Positions 1-9,266 of a stretch of 64,000 nucleotides of DNA are shown in pieces (within the stretch, counting starts at the first letter, position 1; the number at the start of each line of letters is the position of its first letter). The stretch comes from Mycobacterium gordonae. Its GTDB lineage: Bacteria > Actinomycetota > Actinomycetes > Mycobacteriales > Mycobacteriaceae. The notes beneath the pieces were generated by a model. It was not told the origin of the DNA. It searched no databases and was given only the letters and a program-made list of their open reading frames with translations. A program made the translations under genes and the position numbers. The DNA is taken from NCBI RefSeq assembly GCF_002101675.1, contig NZ_LQOY01000207.1, positions 117,852-181,851 on the forward strand. The letters are read 5' to 3'.

Positions 1-1130
1 TCAGCGGTGACATCGGCCTGGGTCCCATCGGCATCCCGTCTCAGACGATTCCGGCGATCTTCAACGACCCGCTGGCAGTCGTGCATTTCGACGCGTTCAA
101 GACGTCGGTGATGAAGATTTCCCCGTTCTACATCTGGACCAGCGGAAATGCGCCCTGGGATCCGATCCCGGCGCCCACCGGGGCCTATATCTCCATCGGC
201 TCGAACCCGCTGGTTGACCTGGCCTTCACCAACCCGCTCATTGTCGGCAGCGCCACCCAGGATCCGTATTCGATCACCTTCGGTGGCGGCACGCACGCGT
301 TCAGCACCCCGGCAGTCATGATCGACAAGATCCCGCTGAGCTTCCAGCTGCCGGGCGGCCTGGACGGCGCCACGATCTTCCCGAACGGGCTGACTGTCCC
401 GGCCAACAACCTGCTGGACTTGAATCTGTCCGCTGGGCCGAAGGGATTCACCATCCCCGCTCGAACCATTCCAGCCATCCAGGCCAACCTGGACGCGATC
501 ATCAAGCTGGCTACCCCGGACAACCTCCTGCCGCCGTACAAATTGTTGTACGTCACGGCCACCGGGGGCGTCGGCCCGGCCGTCTTCCCGTCGTTCCACA
601 TTCCGTCGATTCCGCTGGGTTTCGACCTCGGCGGGGGCATCGGTCCCATCACCATTCCGTCCTTCTCCACGCCGCCCATCCACTTGGGACTCGACCCGAC
701 CGCCCACGCGGGGCCCGTCTCGGTCCAGCCCATCAGCATCCCCCAGCTCGGCGTCGACGCGTTCCTCACTTTCGACGAGATCAAGACCGGACTCTCGACG
801 ACGACCGGCGGAATCTACTTCAGCGGAGGCCTCGTCCCGACGATCGATCTCAGCGGTTCCAGCACCAGCACGACGCCCGGGTGGGCCATCCCGTGGTTTA
901 CGGTGGCGACCCCGCCAGGGGGGATTCCGGGATTCTCGATCCCGGTGGATCCGATCGAAGTCGGGCTGCCTCTGTCGGTCACCATCCCGTCGCTGACCTT
1001 CCCGGGCCTCTCGATTCCACGCATTCCGTTGGGTCAGTCGCTCTCCGGTGCATTGCCGGCCTTCGACCTGCCGTCGATCACGATCGACCGGATTCCGATC
1101 AACTTCGCCGGCCCGCTCACGCTGTTCTAG
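1..1130 (+). CDS. PPE-MPTR family protein, C-terminal part
   Basis: The reading frame is open from the first bases of the window (codons start at position 3) to a TAG at 1128-1130, so the start and the PPE domain lie outside. The roughly 375 visible residues are rich in Ile, Pro, Gly, Phe and Ser. They repeat IPSIPLGF-, ITIPSF- and FDLPSITI-like units, the pattern of the C-terminal part of PPE proteins of the major polymorphic tandem repeat class. These are surface or secreted proteins exported by ESX systems (family knowledge); no enzymatic motif is visible. A PE-PGRS gene follows 91 bases downstream on the same strand. The class is fairly secure; the individual family member cannot be named. 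Confidence 0.8.
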   Translation, partial: SGDIGLGPIGIPSQTIPAIFNDPLAVVHFDAFKTSVMKISPFYIWTSGNAPWDPIPAPTGAYISIGSNPLVDLAFTNPLIVGSATQDPYSITFGGGTHAFSTPAVMIDKIPLSFQLPGGLDGATIFPNGLTVPANNLLDLNLSAGPKGFTIPARTIPAIQANLDAIIKLATPDNLLPPYKLLYVTATGGVGPAVFPSFHIPSIPLGFDLGGGIGPITIPSFSTPPIHLGLDPTAHAGPVSVQPISIPQLGVDAFLTFDEIKTGLSTTTGGIYFSGGLVPTIDLSGSSTSTTPGWAIPWFTVATPPGGIPGFSIPVDPIEVGLPLSVTIPSLTFPGLSIPRIPLGQSLSGALPAFDLPSITIDRIPINFAGPLTLF

Positions 1131-1221
1131 AACGAGCAAGGCGTGTCGATGATGCCCGGTCCGATCTGCCACACAGTCCATCGCTTCGCGTCCGCCGAAG
1201 ACTGATCCAAAGGTGCCGACG

Positions 1222-4200
1222 ATGTCTTACGTGATCGCAACACCCGCCGCTCTGGCCGCGGCGTCGACGAACCTGTCGGACATCGGCGAGGCCATCCGGG
1301 CGGCCACCGCGGCCGCCGCCTCGCCCACGACGGGCATCGCGGCGGCGGCCGCGGACGAGGTTTCCGCGGCCATAGCGCGGTTGTTCGGCACGTTCGGCCA
1401 CCAGTATCAGCTGGCCAGCGCGCAGGCCGCGGCGGCCAACGACGAGTTCGTTCAGGCATTTCAGAGCGGCGCGGCAGCATATGAGCGCATCGAGTTCAGC
1501 AACGCCGGGCTGCTGCAACCGCTGCTGGACAGCCCGCTGGCCACGGGTCTGATGGGCCTCATCAATGCGCCCAGCGAACTGATCACCGACCGGCCCATGA
1601 TCGGTAATGGCGCCGACGGCGCGCCGGGCACTGGTCAGAACGGCGGGGACGGTGGCTGGTTGTCCGGCAACGGCGGCAACGGCGGGTCGGGCGCGCCAGG
1701 CCAGCAGGGTGGTGCCGGTGGGAACGCCGGCGCTAACGGCAACGGCGGCAACGGCGGTGCGGGGGGCGATGCAGTGGCTCCCGGTGGGCGCGGCGGCGAC
1801 GGGGGGCGCGGCGGCAACAGCGGAACGACGACCGGTTATGCCGGCACCGGGGGGGCAGGAGGAGCCGGTGCGCCCGGCGCTGCAGGGCAACCCGGCGGGG
1901 CCGGCGGCAACGGCGGGGCCGGCGGGGCCAGCCAGATGATCGCGCTCGCCAGCGGAGGCACCGGCGGTGCCGGTGGCGTCGGCGGTGCAGGAGGTCACGG
2001 TCTTCCAGGTGCTTCCGGCGGGGCCGGTGGAGCCGGCGGGCTGGGCGGATCCGGAGGTCCGGGCAGCATCGCCGGGAACTCGGGTGTCGCCGGTGTCGGC
2101 GGTGATGGTGGTGTTGGTGGCGCGGGCGGATCGGGCATCAGCACCAGCGGGGCCGGCGGTGACGGCGGAGCCGGCGGGCGTGGCGGGGACGCCGGGGCCG
2201 GTGGCAGCGGCGTGGGAGGCGGCGGCTTCGGGCGCGGCGGCAACGGCGGCGCCGGCGGCGCCGGGGCGGACGGGGCCAGCGGCGCCGCGGGCGTGGTCGG
2301 GTTCGCGGGAGGTCACGGCGGAGCCGGTGGCGCCGGTGGCAGCTCCGGGGCCGGCGGAACAGCGGGCAGCGGAGGGGTCGGTGGCGCCGGCGGCAGCGGC
2401 GGAAGCGGCGGCAACACTGCTTCGGGCTCCGGCCTGCCCGGCGGGGCCGGCGGCCAGGGCGGTGACGGCGGCATGGGTGGCGCCGGTGGATCCGGTACCA
2501 CCGGCATCGGCGGCAACGCCGGAAGCGGCGGTACCGGCGGTGACGGCGGAAAGGCCGGCGCCGGTGAGGCAGCCGGCAGCGCCGGCGGCGCGGGCGGAAA
2601 CGGTGGCGCGGCGGGAGCCGCCGGCACCGGCGCCGCCACCGGCCATGGCGGCACGGGTGGCCATGGCGGCAATGGTGGGGCCGGCAGTGACGGCAGCGGC
2701 GGCGGATTCGGCAAAGCCGGCTTCGTGGGCGGCAATGGCGGGATCGGCGGCAACGGCGGAGACGGTGGCGAGGCGGGCACCGGCGGCAACGCCGGCAACG
2801 GCGGAGCAGGAGGAGCCGGTGGGAACGGCGGCCGGGACATCAACGGCGGCGGGGGCGCCACCGCGCCGTCTGGCGGCAACGGCGGCAACGGCGGCGACGC
2901 CGGAAAGGCAGGCACCGGTCTCTTGGCGGGTCGCGGCGGCGTCGGCGGCTCCGGTGGAAGCGGTGGCCGAGGGGCCGATGGCGCCGCGGGCGGCATCGCC
3001 GGTACTTCTGGCGACAACGGCGGTGCGGGCGGGGCCGGCGGCAACGGCGGCAGCGGCGGCGCTACCGGCACCGGCGGCGTCGCGGGCAGCGGTGGCGCCG
3101 GCGGCAACGGCGGCGCCGGTGGCGGTAAAGCCGACTCCGGCATACCCGGCGGCAAAGGCGGAGCCGGCGGCAACGGCGGCAACGCCGGTGCCGCAGGTAG
3201 CGGCGCCGTCCTGGGCGGCGGCGGTACTGGCGGCGGTGGCGGAAACGGCGGAAACGGGGGCATCGGCGGTGACGGCGCTGCCGGCGTCGGTGGAACCAGA
3301 GGTGGCGGCGGCGGGGCCGGTGGCAACGGCGGATCCGGCGGCGTCAGCGGGACCGGCGGCAATGCCGGAAATGGCGGCACGGGAGGTAACGGCGGCAACG
3401 CCGGCAGTGACACGGGCGCCGGCGGAGCGACGGCGCCGTCCGGCGGCAACGGCGGCAACGGCGGCGATGCCGGCCAAGCCGGCACTGGTGCCACCGCGGG
3501 CAGTGGCGGCACCGGCGGCAACGGCGGTACCGGCGGAAAGGGCGCCGACGGCGCCGCCAGTAGCGTCCTCGGCGCTGCGGGCGACGCCGGTGGCGACGGC
3601 GGGACCGGCGGTAACGGCGGCAGCGGCGGCGCCAGCGGTACCGGCGGCAAAGCCGGCAATGGCGGCGCCGGTGGCCACGGCGGCAACGGGCACTCCGAAG
3701 CCGGGGCACCCGGCGGCAACGGGGGTGCGGGCGGCAACGGCGGCAATGCCGGTGCGGCCGGCGGTGGCGCCGTCACCGGCGGCGGCGGCGCCGGAGGTAA
3801 CGCCGGCAACGGCGGCAACGGCGGCAGCGGCAGCGCGGGCGCGGCCGGCAGCATCGGAACCAACGGCGGGGGCGGCGGGGCCGGCGGCACCGGCGGCAAC
3901 GCCGCCGGCGCCGGCAGCAAAGGTGGCAACGCCGGTAACGGGGGGGCCGGCGGCACCGGCGGGGACGGCGGGCCCGATACCGGCACCGGCGGAACCACTG
4001 CCCCGGCCGGAGGCAACGGCGGCCACGGCGGGGACGCAGGCAAGGCCGGTACCGGCGCCACCGCGGGTAGCGGCGGCGTCGGCGGCGCCGGCGGAACCGG
4101 TGGCAAGGGCGCGGACGGCAACACCGGCGGCCCCGGTACGACCGGTGACAACGGCGGCGCCGGCGGTGTCGGCGGCAACGGCGGCAGCGGCGGCGCTACC

Positions 4201-7200
4201 GGCGTCGGCGGCAAAGCCGGTAACGGCGGCGCCGGCGGCAGCGGTGGCAACGGTCACTCCGGCGCCGGCAGCAATGGCGGCACCGGTGGCGCCGGTGGCG
4301 CCGGTGGCAACGCCGGCACGGGCGGCATCGGCGCAATCGCCGGCGCCGGCGGCGTCGGCGGGAGCGGCGGCGCGGGCGGTAACGGAGGCAACGGCAGCGA
4401 GGGCGCGGCCGGCGCGGCGGGAACCGCCGGCGGAAACGGCGGCGCCGGCGGCAACGGCGGCACTGCCACCGGCGCGGGCAGCAAAGGTGGCAACGCGGGC
4501 AACGGTGGCCACGGCGGCAGCGGCGGGAAAGGCGGTGCCGACATCGGCGCCGGCGGGGCCACTGCGCCGGCGGGCGGTGCCGGTGGAAACGGCGGCAACG
4601 CGGGCGCGGCGGGTACCGGGACCACCAAGGGCAGCGGCGGACTCGGCGGCAACGGCGGCAACGGCGGCAGCGGGGCCACCGGCAGAGGCGGAGCCGACAT
4701 CGCCGGCAAGACGGGCGATGCCGGCGGTCTGGGTGGGGTCGGCGGCAACGGTGGCAACGCCACCGGTGTCGGCGGGAAGGCGGGCAACGGCGGCTCGGGC
4801 GGCAGCGGTGGTGATGGCGGCCACGGAGGCACCGACACCGGCACCGGCGGCACGGCGGCCCCGGCCGGGGGCGCGGGTGGCCGGGGTGGAGTGGGTGGCC
4901 GTCCGGGCGCGGCAAGCGGTGGCGCCACTGGTGGTACCGGCGGTACCGGAGGTAGCGGCGGCAACGGCGGCAACGGCGCCGCAGGCGCCGCGGGCGACCA
5001 GGGCGGAGTGGGCGGCGTCGGCGGCCTCGGTGGCAACGGCGGCAACGCGTCCGGTACCGGCGGCAAGGCCGGCAACGCCGGCAACGGCGGCACCGGCGGC
5101 CGCGGCGGTGACGGCGGCGCGGACACCGGCGGCACCACCGCCCCCTCCGGCGGAGCGGGCGGTAAAGGCGGCAACGCCGGTGCGGCGGGAACCGGCGGTA
5201 CCGCTCCGGGCAAAGGTGGTGTCGGTGGGGCCGGCGGAGACGGCGGCACCGGCAGCGCAGCCAATGCCAACAGTGGCAGCGGCGGCGGTCACGGTGGAGC
5301 CGGAGGGGTCGGCGGCAACGCCACCGGCACGGGCAGCGTGGGCGGCGCCGGCGGAAAGGGCGGCGCGGGCGGCACCGGTGGCACCGGCAGCGACGCGGCC
5401 CTCAACTCAGGATTGGCCGGCGGCAACGGCGGCGTCGGCGGACTCGGTGGCAATGGCGGCAACGGCGGCAGCGGCGGCACCACCGGCGGCAGGGGCGGTG
5501 GCGGCGGCGACGGTGGCTCCGGTGGCGTCAGCGGCGTGAGCGAAGCCAGCGGCGCCGTGGGCGGCGCCGGGGGCAGAGGCGGCAACGGCGGCACCGGAGG
5601 CAACGGCGGCACAACCGGTGGTAGCGCAGGCAGCGGCGGGAATGGCGGCAACGGCGGCAACGGCGGCAACGACGCCGGAAAGGGCGGCGTGGCGGCGCCC
5701 TCAGGCGGGGCCGGCGGCAATGGCGGTGACGCCGGCAAAGCCGGCACCGGCGCCACCGCCGGCAACGGCGCCGCCGGCGGCACCGGCGGCCAGGGCGGCA
5801 AGGGCAGCCATGGCAACGGTGGTGCGGCCGGCACCGTGGGAGACGCCGGCGGCAGCGGCGGCGCCGGCGGCAACGGCGGCAACGCGACCGGTGTCGGCAG
5901 CATCGGCGGTAAAGCCGGCGACGGTGGTGCGGGCGGCAATGGCGGTGACGGCGGGAGCGGTATCGCTGGTGCCGGCGCCGGTCATGACGGCGGTGCCGGC
6001 GGCGCCGGTGGCAACGCGGGCAGCACCGGCGCGGGCACTACCCAGGGCAGCGGTGGGCGAGGCGGCGACGGCGGCAACGGCGGTAACGGCGGCAACGGCC
6101 TCACCGGTGTGCCCGGCAAAGCCGGTGACATGGGCGGAAACGGCGGGAACGGCGGCAGTGGCGGCAACGCCACCGGCACCGGAGGCATCAGCGGCAGCGG
6201 CGGGCGCGGTGGCAACGCCGGCAACGGCGGCAACGCCGGCAACGACACCGGCCCCGGCGGCGTGAGCGCCCCGGCCGGTGGTGCCGGCGGGGTCGGCGGC
6301 CACGGCGGCAATGCGGGCACTGTCGCCAATGGCGCCACCTCCGGTAGCGGCGGCGCGGGAGGCAAGGGCGGCAACGGTGGCAACGGCGCTCAGGGCATCG
6401 ACGCCGGCGCCACTTTCGCCGCTGACGCAGGCGGCACTGGCGGCGCCGGCGGCAAGGGCGGTGACGGCGGCAACTCCGGACCGGGTGGAACCAACGGCGC
6501 CAGCGGCGCCGGCGGGGCGGGAGGCAAGGGCGGCAACGGCGGCAACGGGAAGAACGGCGACGACGTCGGCCGCGGCGGCGACGGTGGCAGCGGCGGCGCC
6601 GCCGGCACGGCGGGCAAAGGGGGCGCGACAAGCCCCGTGGGCGGCGCCGGCGGGGCCGGCGGAGACGGCGGCGCGGGCGGCACGGGCGGCCCGGCCGCTC
6701 CCGGTGGTGCCGGGGGGAAGGGCGGCAGTGGCGGCGCCGGCGGCACCGGAGACGGTGTGGAGATCGGCGGTAAGGGCGGCAACGGCGGCGCCGGTGGCAA
6801 GGGCGGCGACAACAACACGACCATCTTCGCCCCGGGCGGCAAAGGCGGCGCCGGCGGCGACGGAGGGTCGGGCGGCACCAGCACGGGTGGCGTCACCTCC
6901 AACACCGGCGGCGCCGGAGGTACCGGTGGTGTCGGTGGTGCGGGCGCCACCGGAAATCGGGGCACCAGCTTGGTTGCGCCCGGCAAGGGCGGCGTCGGTG
7001 GTGTCGGCGGCAGCGGTGGAAACGGTGGAAATGCCGCCGGCCCGGGGGCGACCGGCGGTGGCGGCGGCGTCGCCGGCATGGGTGGCGTCGGCGGAAACGG
7101 CGGGAACTCCACTGTCGCGTCGGGTGCGCAAGGCGGTACCGGCGGGAACGGCGGTCGCGGTGGCTCCGGCGGATTCGGTGACATCAACGGCGCCGGCGCC

Positions 7201-7356
7201 AAGGGCGGCACCGGTGGCTCGGGCGGCACCGGCGGTGCTGGCGCTTCAGGCGGCAAGGGCAGCGGCGGCGACGACGGCAACGACGGGACTGACGCCGTCG
7301 GCATCGCCGGCGGCGACGGCGGCAAGGGCGGCACCGGCGGATCCGGCGGCGTGTAG
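1222..7356 (+). CDS. PE-PGRS family protein, very long (2,044 aa)
   Basis: The protein opens MSYVIATPAALAAASTNLSD, a canonical PE domain of about 100 residues. A short linker leads into about 1,900 residues of Gly-Gly-Ala/Gly-Gly-Asn (PGRS) repeats. I start at the ATG at 1222 because PE proteins begin MSYV/MSFV and an AAAGG sits 8 bases upstream; the in-frame GTG at 1213 would add three residues. Family members are exported by ESX-5 and act at the cell surface or in host interaction. No non-repeat C-terminal domain is present: the repeat runs to the TAG at 7354-7356. A long-period repeat is described separately. The very large reading frames on other strands here are GC-skew shadows. Confidence 0.93.
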   Translation: MSYVIATPAALAAASTNLSDIGEAIRAATAAAASPTTGIAAAAADEVSAAIARLFGTFGHQYQLASAQAAAANDEFVQAFQSGAAAYERIEFSNAGLLQPLLDSPLATGLMGLINAPSELITDRPMIGNGADGAPGTGQNGGDGGWLSGNGGNGGSGAPGQQGGAGGNAGANGNGGNGGAGGDAVAPGGRGGDGGRGGNSGTTTGYAGTGGAGGAGAPGAAGQPGGAGGNGGAGGASQMIALASGGTGGAGGVGGAGGHGLPGASGGAGGAGGLGGSGGPGSIAGNSGVAGVGGDGGVGGAGGSGISTSGAGGDGGAGGRGGDAGAGGSGVGGGGFGRGGNGGAGGAGADGASGAAGVVGFAGGHGGAGGAGGSSGAGGTAGSGGVGGAGGSGGSGGNTASGSGLPGGAGGQGGDGGMGGAGGSGTTGIGGNAGSGGTGGDGGKAGAGEAAGSAGGAGGNGGAAGAAGTGAATGHGGTGGHGGNGGAGSDGSGGGFGKAGFVGGNGGIGGNGGDGGEAGTGGNAGNGGAGGAGGNGGRDINGGGGATAPSGGNGGNGGDAGKAGTGLLAGRGGVGGSGGSGGRGADGAAGGIAGTSGDNGGAGGAGGNGGSGGATGTGGVAGSGGAGGNGGAGGGKADSGIPGGKGGAGGNGGNAGAAGSGAVLGGGGTGGGGGNGGNGGIGGDGAAGVGGTRGGGGGAGGNGGSGGVSGTGGNAGNGGTGGNGGNAGSDTGAGGATAPSGGNGGNGGDAGQAGTGATAGSGGTGGNGGTGGKGADGAASSVLGAAGDAGGDGGTGGNGGSGGASGTGGKAGNGGAGGHGGNGHSEAGAPGGNGGAGGNGGNAGAAGGGAVTGGGGAGGNAGNGGNGGSGSAGAAGSIGTNGGGGGAGGTGGNAAGAGSKGGNAGNGGAGGTGGDGGPDTGTGGTTAPAGGNGGHGGDAGKAGTGATAGSGGVGGAGGTGGKGADGNTGGPGTTGDNGGAGGVGGNGGSGGATGVGGKAGNGGAGGSGGNGHSGAGSNGGTGGAGGAGGNAGTGGIGAIAGAGGVGGSGGAGGNGGNGSEGAAGAAGTAGGNGGAGGNGGTATGAGSKGGNAGNGGHGGSGGKGGADIGAGGATAPAGGAGGNGGNAGAAGTGTTKGSGGLGGNGGNGGSGATGRGGADIAGKTGDAGGLGGVGGNGGNATGVGGKAGNGGSGGSGGDGGHGGTDTGTGGTAAPAGGAGGRGGVGGRPGAASGGATGGTGGTGGSGGNGGNGAAGAAGDQGGVGGVGGLGGNGGNASGTGGKAGNAGNGGTGGRGGDGGADTGGTTAPSGGAGGKGGNAGAAGTGGTAPGKGGVGGAGGDGGTGSAANANSGSGGGHGGAGGVGGNATGTGSVGGAGGKGGAGGTGGTGSDAALNSGLAGGNGGVGGLGGNGGNGGSGGTTGGRGGGGGDGGSGGVSGVSEASGAVGGAGGRGGNGGTGGNGGTTGGSAGSGGNGGNGGNGGNDAGKGGVAAPSGGAGGNGGDAGKAGTGATAGNGAAGGTGGQGGKGSHGNGGAAGTVGDAGGSGGAGGNGGNATGVGSIGGKAGDGGAGGNGGDGGSGIAGAGAGHDGGAGGAGGNAGSTGAGTTQGSGGRGGDGGNGGNGGNGLTGVPGKAGDMGGNGGNGGSGGNATGTGGISGSGGRGGNAGNGGNAGNDTGPGGVSAPAGGAGGVGGHGGNAGTVANGATSGSGGAGGKGGNGGNGAQGIDAGATFAADAGGTGGAGGKGGDGGNSGPGGTNGASGAGGAGGKGGNGGNGKNGDDVGRGGDGGSGGAAGTAGKGGATSPVGGAGGAGGDGGAGGTGGPAAPGGAGGKGGSGGAGGTGDGVEIGGKGGNGGAGGKGGDNNTTIFAPGGKGGAGGDGGSGGTSTGGVTSNTGGAGGTGGVGGAGATGNRGTSLVAPGKGGVGGVGGSGGNGGNAAGPGATGGGGGVAGMGGVGGNGGNSTVASGAQGGTGGNGGRGGSGGFGDINGAGAKGGTGGSGGTGGAGASGGKGSGGDDGNDGTDAVGIAGGDGGKGGTGGSGGV
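2857..6627 (+). repeat. Higher-order tandem repeat inside the PE-PGRS gene
   Basis: A non-glycine landmark, (A/T/V)-(T/A/S)-(A/S)-P-(S/A/V)-GG, recurs with its first residue coded at 2857, 3427, 3994, 4558, 4852, 5134, 5689, 6262 and 6625. Intervals are 570, 567, 564, 294, 282, 555, 573 and 363 bases. This suggests a unit of about 190 residues, with half-units of about 95 where copies were lost or gained. Most copies continue with a segment like GNGGDAGKAGTGATAGSGG. The length is probably prone to change by recombination (inference). Confidence 0.75.
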
Positions 7357-7714
7357 AGCGCAAGACGCCGGCGCGCCGCAAGCGCCACAGCGAAGTTGAA
7401 CGCGGAGAAGCGGAGATCAGCAAGGCCAACGCATCGGCACGGTAAGACCCGATCATCGCCGCACCCTGAGCGGTCCACGGCGAGGTCGATATGGGCGCGA
7501 GTGGCCCTAGCGGCCGCATGATGAACGCCGGCTGTATCAGGACGAGGTGGAAAACCGCTCGGGATCGCCACCTAAAGAACGAGTCAGCGTTACATTTCAT
7601 CTATTCCGAAGAGCCACCACGCCGCCCGGCAAAGTTGAGGTCCGAGCACGTTGTCAGCAGCGGTGGTGCACGGCGACCGACGCGGAACAGCGCCCGACGC
7701 AAAGGAGGCGTGAC
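7357..7714. other. Intergenic stretch between two PE-PGRS genes
   Basis: These 358 bases hold no convincing gene. Reading frames entering the next gene from upstream lack PE features before its ATG. The only clear signal is the ribosome binding site AAAGGAGG at 7701-7708, seven to eight bases before the ATG at 7715. No terminator hairpin was obvious to me. Confidence 0.5.
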
Positions 7715-9256
7715 ATGTCGTCGTCATTGCTGGTCACGCCTGACTCGCTGTTCGCGGCGACGACAGAGCTGAGCAACCTGAATCTGGCATTACAGCGGAC
7801 GAATATTGCCGCGGCGCTGCCCACCAGCCAGCTGGCGGCCGCAAGCGCCGACGAAATATCCGAAGCCGTAGCCGCTTTCTTTGCCGAGCAGGGCCAGCAA
7901 TATCAGCAAGCCGCCGAGCAGTTCACCACGTCCTACCAGCAGGTCGTGGCCAGGCTGCTGGAAACGGCGCGCGAGTATGCGACCGCCGAGGCCGCCCTCG
8001 CCAGATACCTGGCCTCCAACGTGTCCCACCTGATCAACGACCCTGTTCTGCAGGCGACGGGGCGCCCGCTATTCGGTGACGGCGCCGACGGGCACACCAC
8101 CGCTCAGGGCGTGGGAACACCCGGCGGAGCCGGTGGCTGGTTATTCGGCAATGGGGGTACCGGCGGCGTCAGCGTCCGATTCGGCGTGGCCGGGGGCGCC
8201 GGGGGTGCTGGCGGTTTGTTGGTGGGCAACGGTGGAACGGGCGGCGGCAACCTCTACGGCGGCATGCCCGGCGGCCCAGGCGGCTCGGCGGGCCTGATCG
8301 GCCTCGGCGGCACCGGCGGGGCCAGCGGCCCAGGCGGCGTGGGTGGCATGGGCGGCCGGGGCGGCCTGCTGGGAGCGCCGGGTACCGCCGGAATCAGCAC
8401 GGCATTGGGTCCGAACCAAGCATTGATTCGGCCCGGTCAATGGGGCAGCCCGATGCTGGACGTCTCGGTGGGTGGCGGACCCAGTTTCCCCGTCACGGTG
8501 GATTCCGGCGCCTCGGGCTTGGTGGTGCCGCCGGCATTCGTCCAGGGCACAAATCTCGGGCCGGTGACCGGGACCGGCAGCATCACCTACGGCGGAGCCC
8601 TTCTCGTCAATTACGACACCTATCTGACGACGGTGAATCTCGGCAACGGCATCGTCACCGATCCGACCACCGTGGGTGTCGCCACCTCGGCCTATGTCAA
8701 TGGCCAGCAAATCACGGACTTGTCGACGTTGCCCGTCTACCTGGGCGTGGGGCAGAACAACCAGTTCCCGTTCACCGAATCCGTCATCGAGGCGCTACCC
8801 GACGCGTGGGACGACGGGTTGTTGGTCAACCTGCCGCGTGGCTTGGTCGAGGTCGGGCCCAGTTCACTGCCGACCTATGTCAGCCTGGGCGGGAATCCGC
8901 GAACGGCAATCCAGGTGCAGATCAACAATGAACTACCACAAACGGTGGGCGCGTTCATCGATTCGGGTGGTGAATTGGGTGCTGTCCCACAATCATTGGT
9001 GCCGGGCCTTAACATCGGCAATCATCTGCCGGCCGGCACCGTCATCACCGTCACCACGATCAACGGTGTCCCGCTCTATACGCAGACGGTCACCGCTGCC
9101 CACACACCGTTCGTGGTGAACTCTGCCACCCAACCGATACCCCAGTCCGGATCCTATGTCTTCAATACCGGTTCCTACCCGTTCTCGGTGCTGCCCGTGT
9201 ACTTCCAGAACACCTCGGACGGCATCGGGCGGGTGATCTTCGTCCGACAGATCTGA
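7715..9256 (+). CDS. PE-PGRS protein with C-terminal aspartic protease domain
   Basis: This 513-residue protein has a PE domain (MSSSLLVTPDSLFAATTEL, about residues 1-100), a short PGRS stretch (about 120-230) and a C-terminal domain of about 280 residues. That domain carries two retropepsin/pepsin-like signatures: VDSGASGLVVP with Asp263 and FIDSGGELGAVP with Asp416. This matches the PE_PGRS16/PE_PGRS35 (PecA-type) aspartic proteases, which can cleave themselves and other ESX-5 substrates (family knowledge). Both motifs read DSG. The start at 7715 is set by the PE N-terminus and the strong site AAAGGAGG at 7701-7708. It follows another PE-PGRS gene, a possible substrate (inference), and is convergent with degV, whose stop is ten bases away. 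Confidence 0.9.
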   Translation: MSSSLLVTPDSLFAATTELSNLNLALQRTNIAAALPTSQLAAASADEISEAVAAFFAEQGQQYQQAAEQFTTSYQQVVARLLETAREYATAEAALARYLASNVSHLINDPVLQATGRPLFGDGADGHTTAQGVGTPGGAGGWLFGNGGTGGVSVRFGVAGGAGGAGGLLVGNGGTGGGNLYGGMPGGPGGSAGLIGLGGTGGASGPGGVGGMGGRGGLLGAPGTAGISTALGPNQALIRPGQWGSPMLDVSVGGGPSFPVTVDSGASGLVVPPAFVQGTNLGPVTGTGSITYGGALLVNYDTYLTTVNLGNGIVTDPTTVGVATSAYVNGQQITDLSTLPVYLGVGQNNQFPFTESVIEALPDAWDDGLLVNLPRGLVEVGPSSLPTYVSLGGNPRTAIQVQINNELPQTVGAFIDSGGELGAVPQSLVPGLNIGNHLPAGTVITVTTINGVPLYTQTVTAAHTPFVVNSATQPIPQSGSYVFNTGSYPFSVLPVYFQNTSDGIGRVIFVRQI

Positions 9257-9266
9257 GGCCTGCGGG

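Noticed and set aside
1117..5292. Very long open frames antisense or out of frame to the PE-PGRS gene (up to about 1,390 codons)
   Set aside because: They follow from the GGC/GCC triplet repeat, which lacks stops in most frames; they are Ala/Pro/Arg-rich and have no family features.
1600..7353. CRISPR-like regular repeats
   Set aside because: The periodic sequence is a coding PGRS repeat with no conserved direct repeat plus unique spacers.
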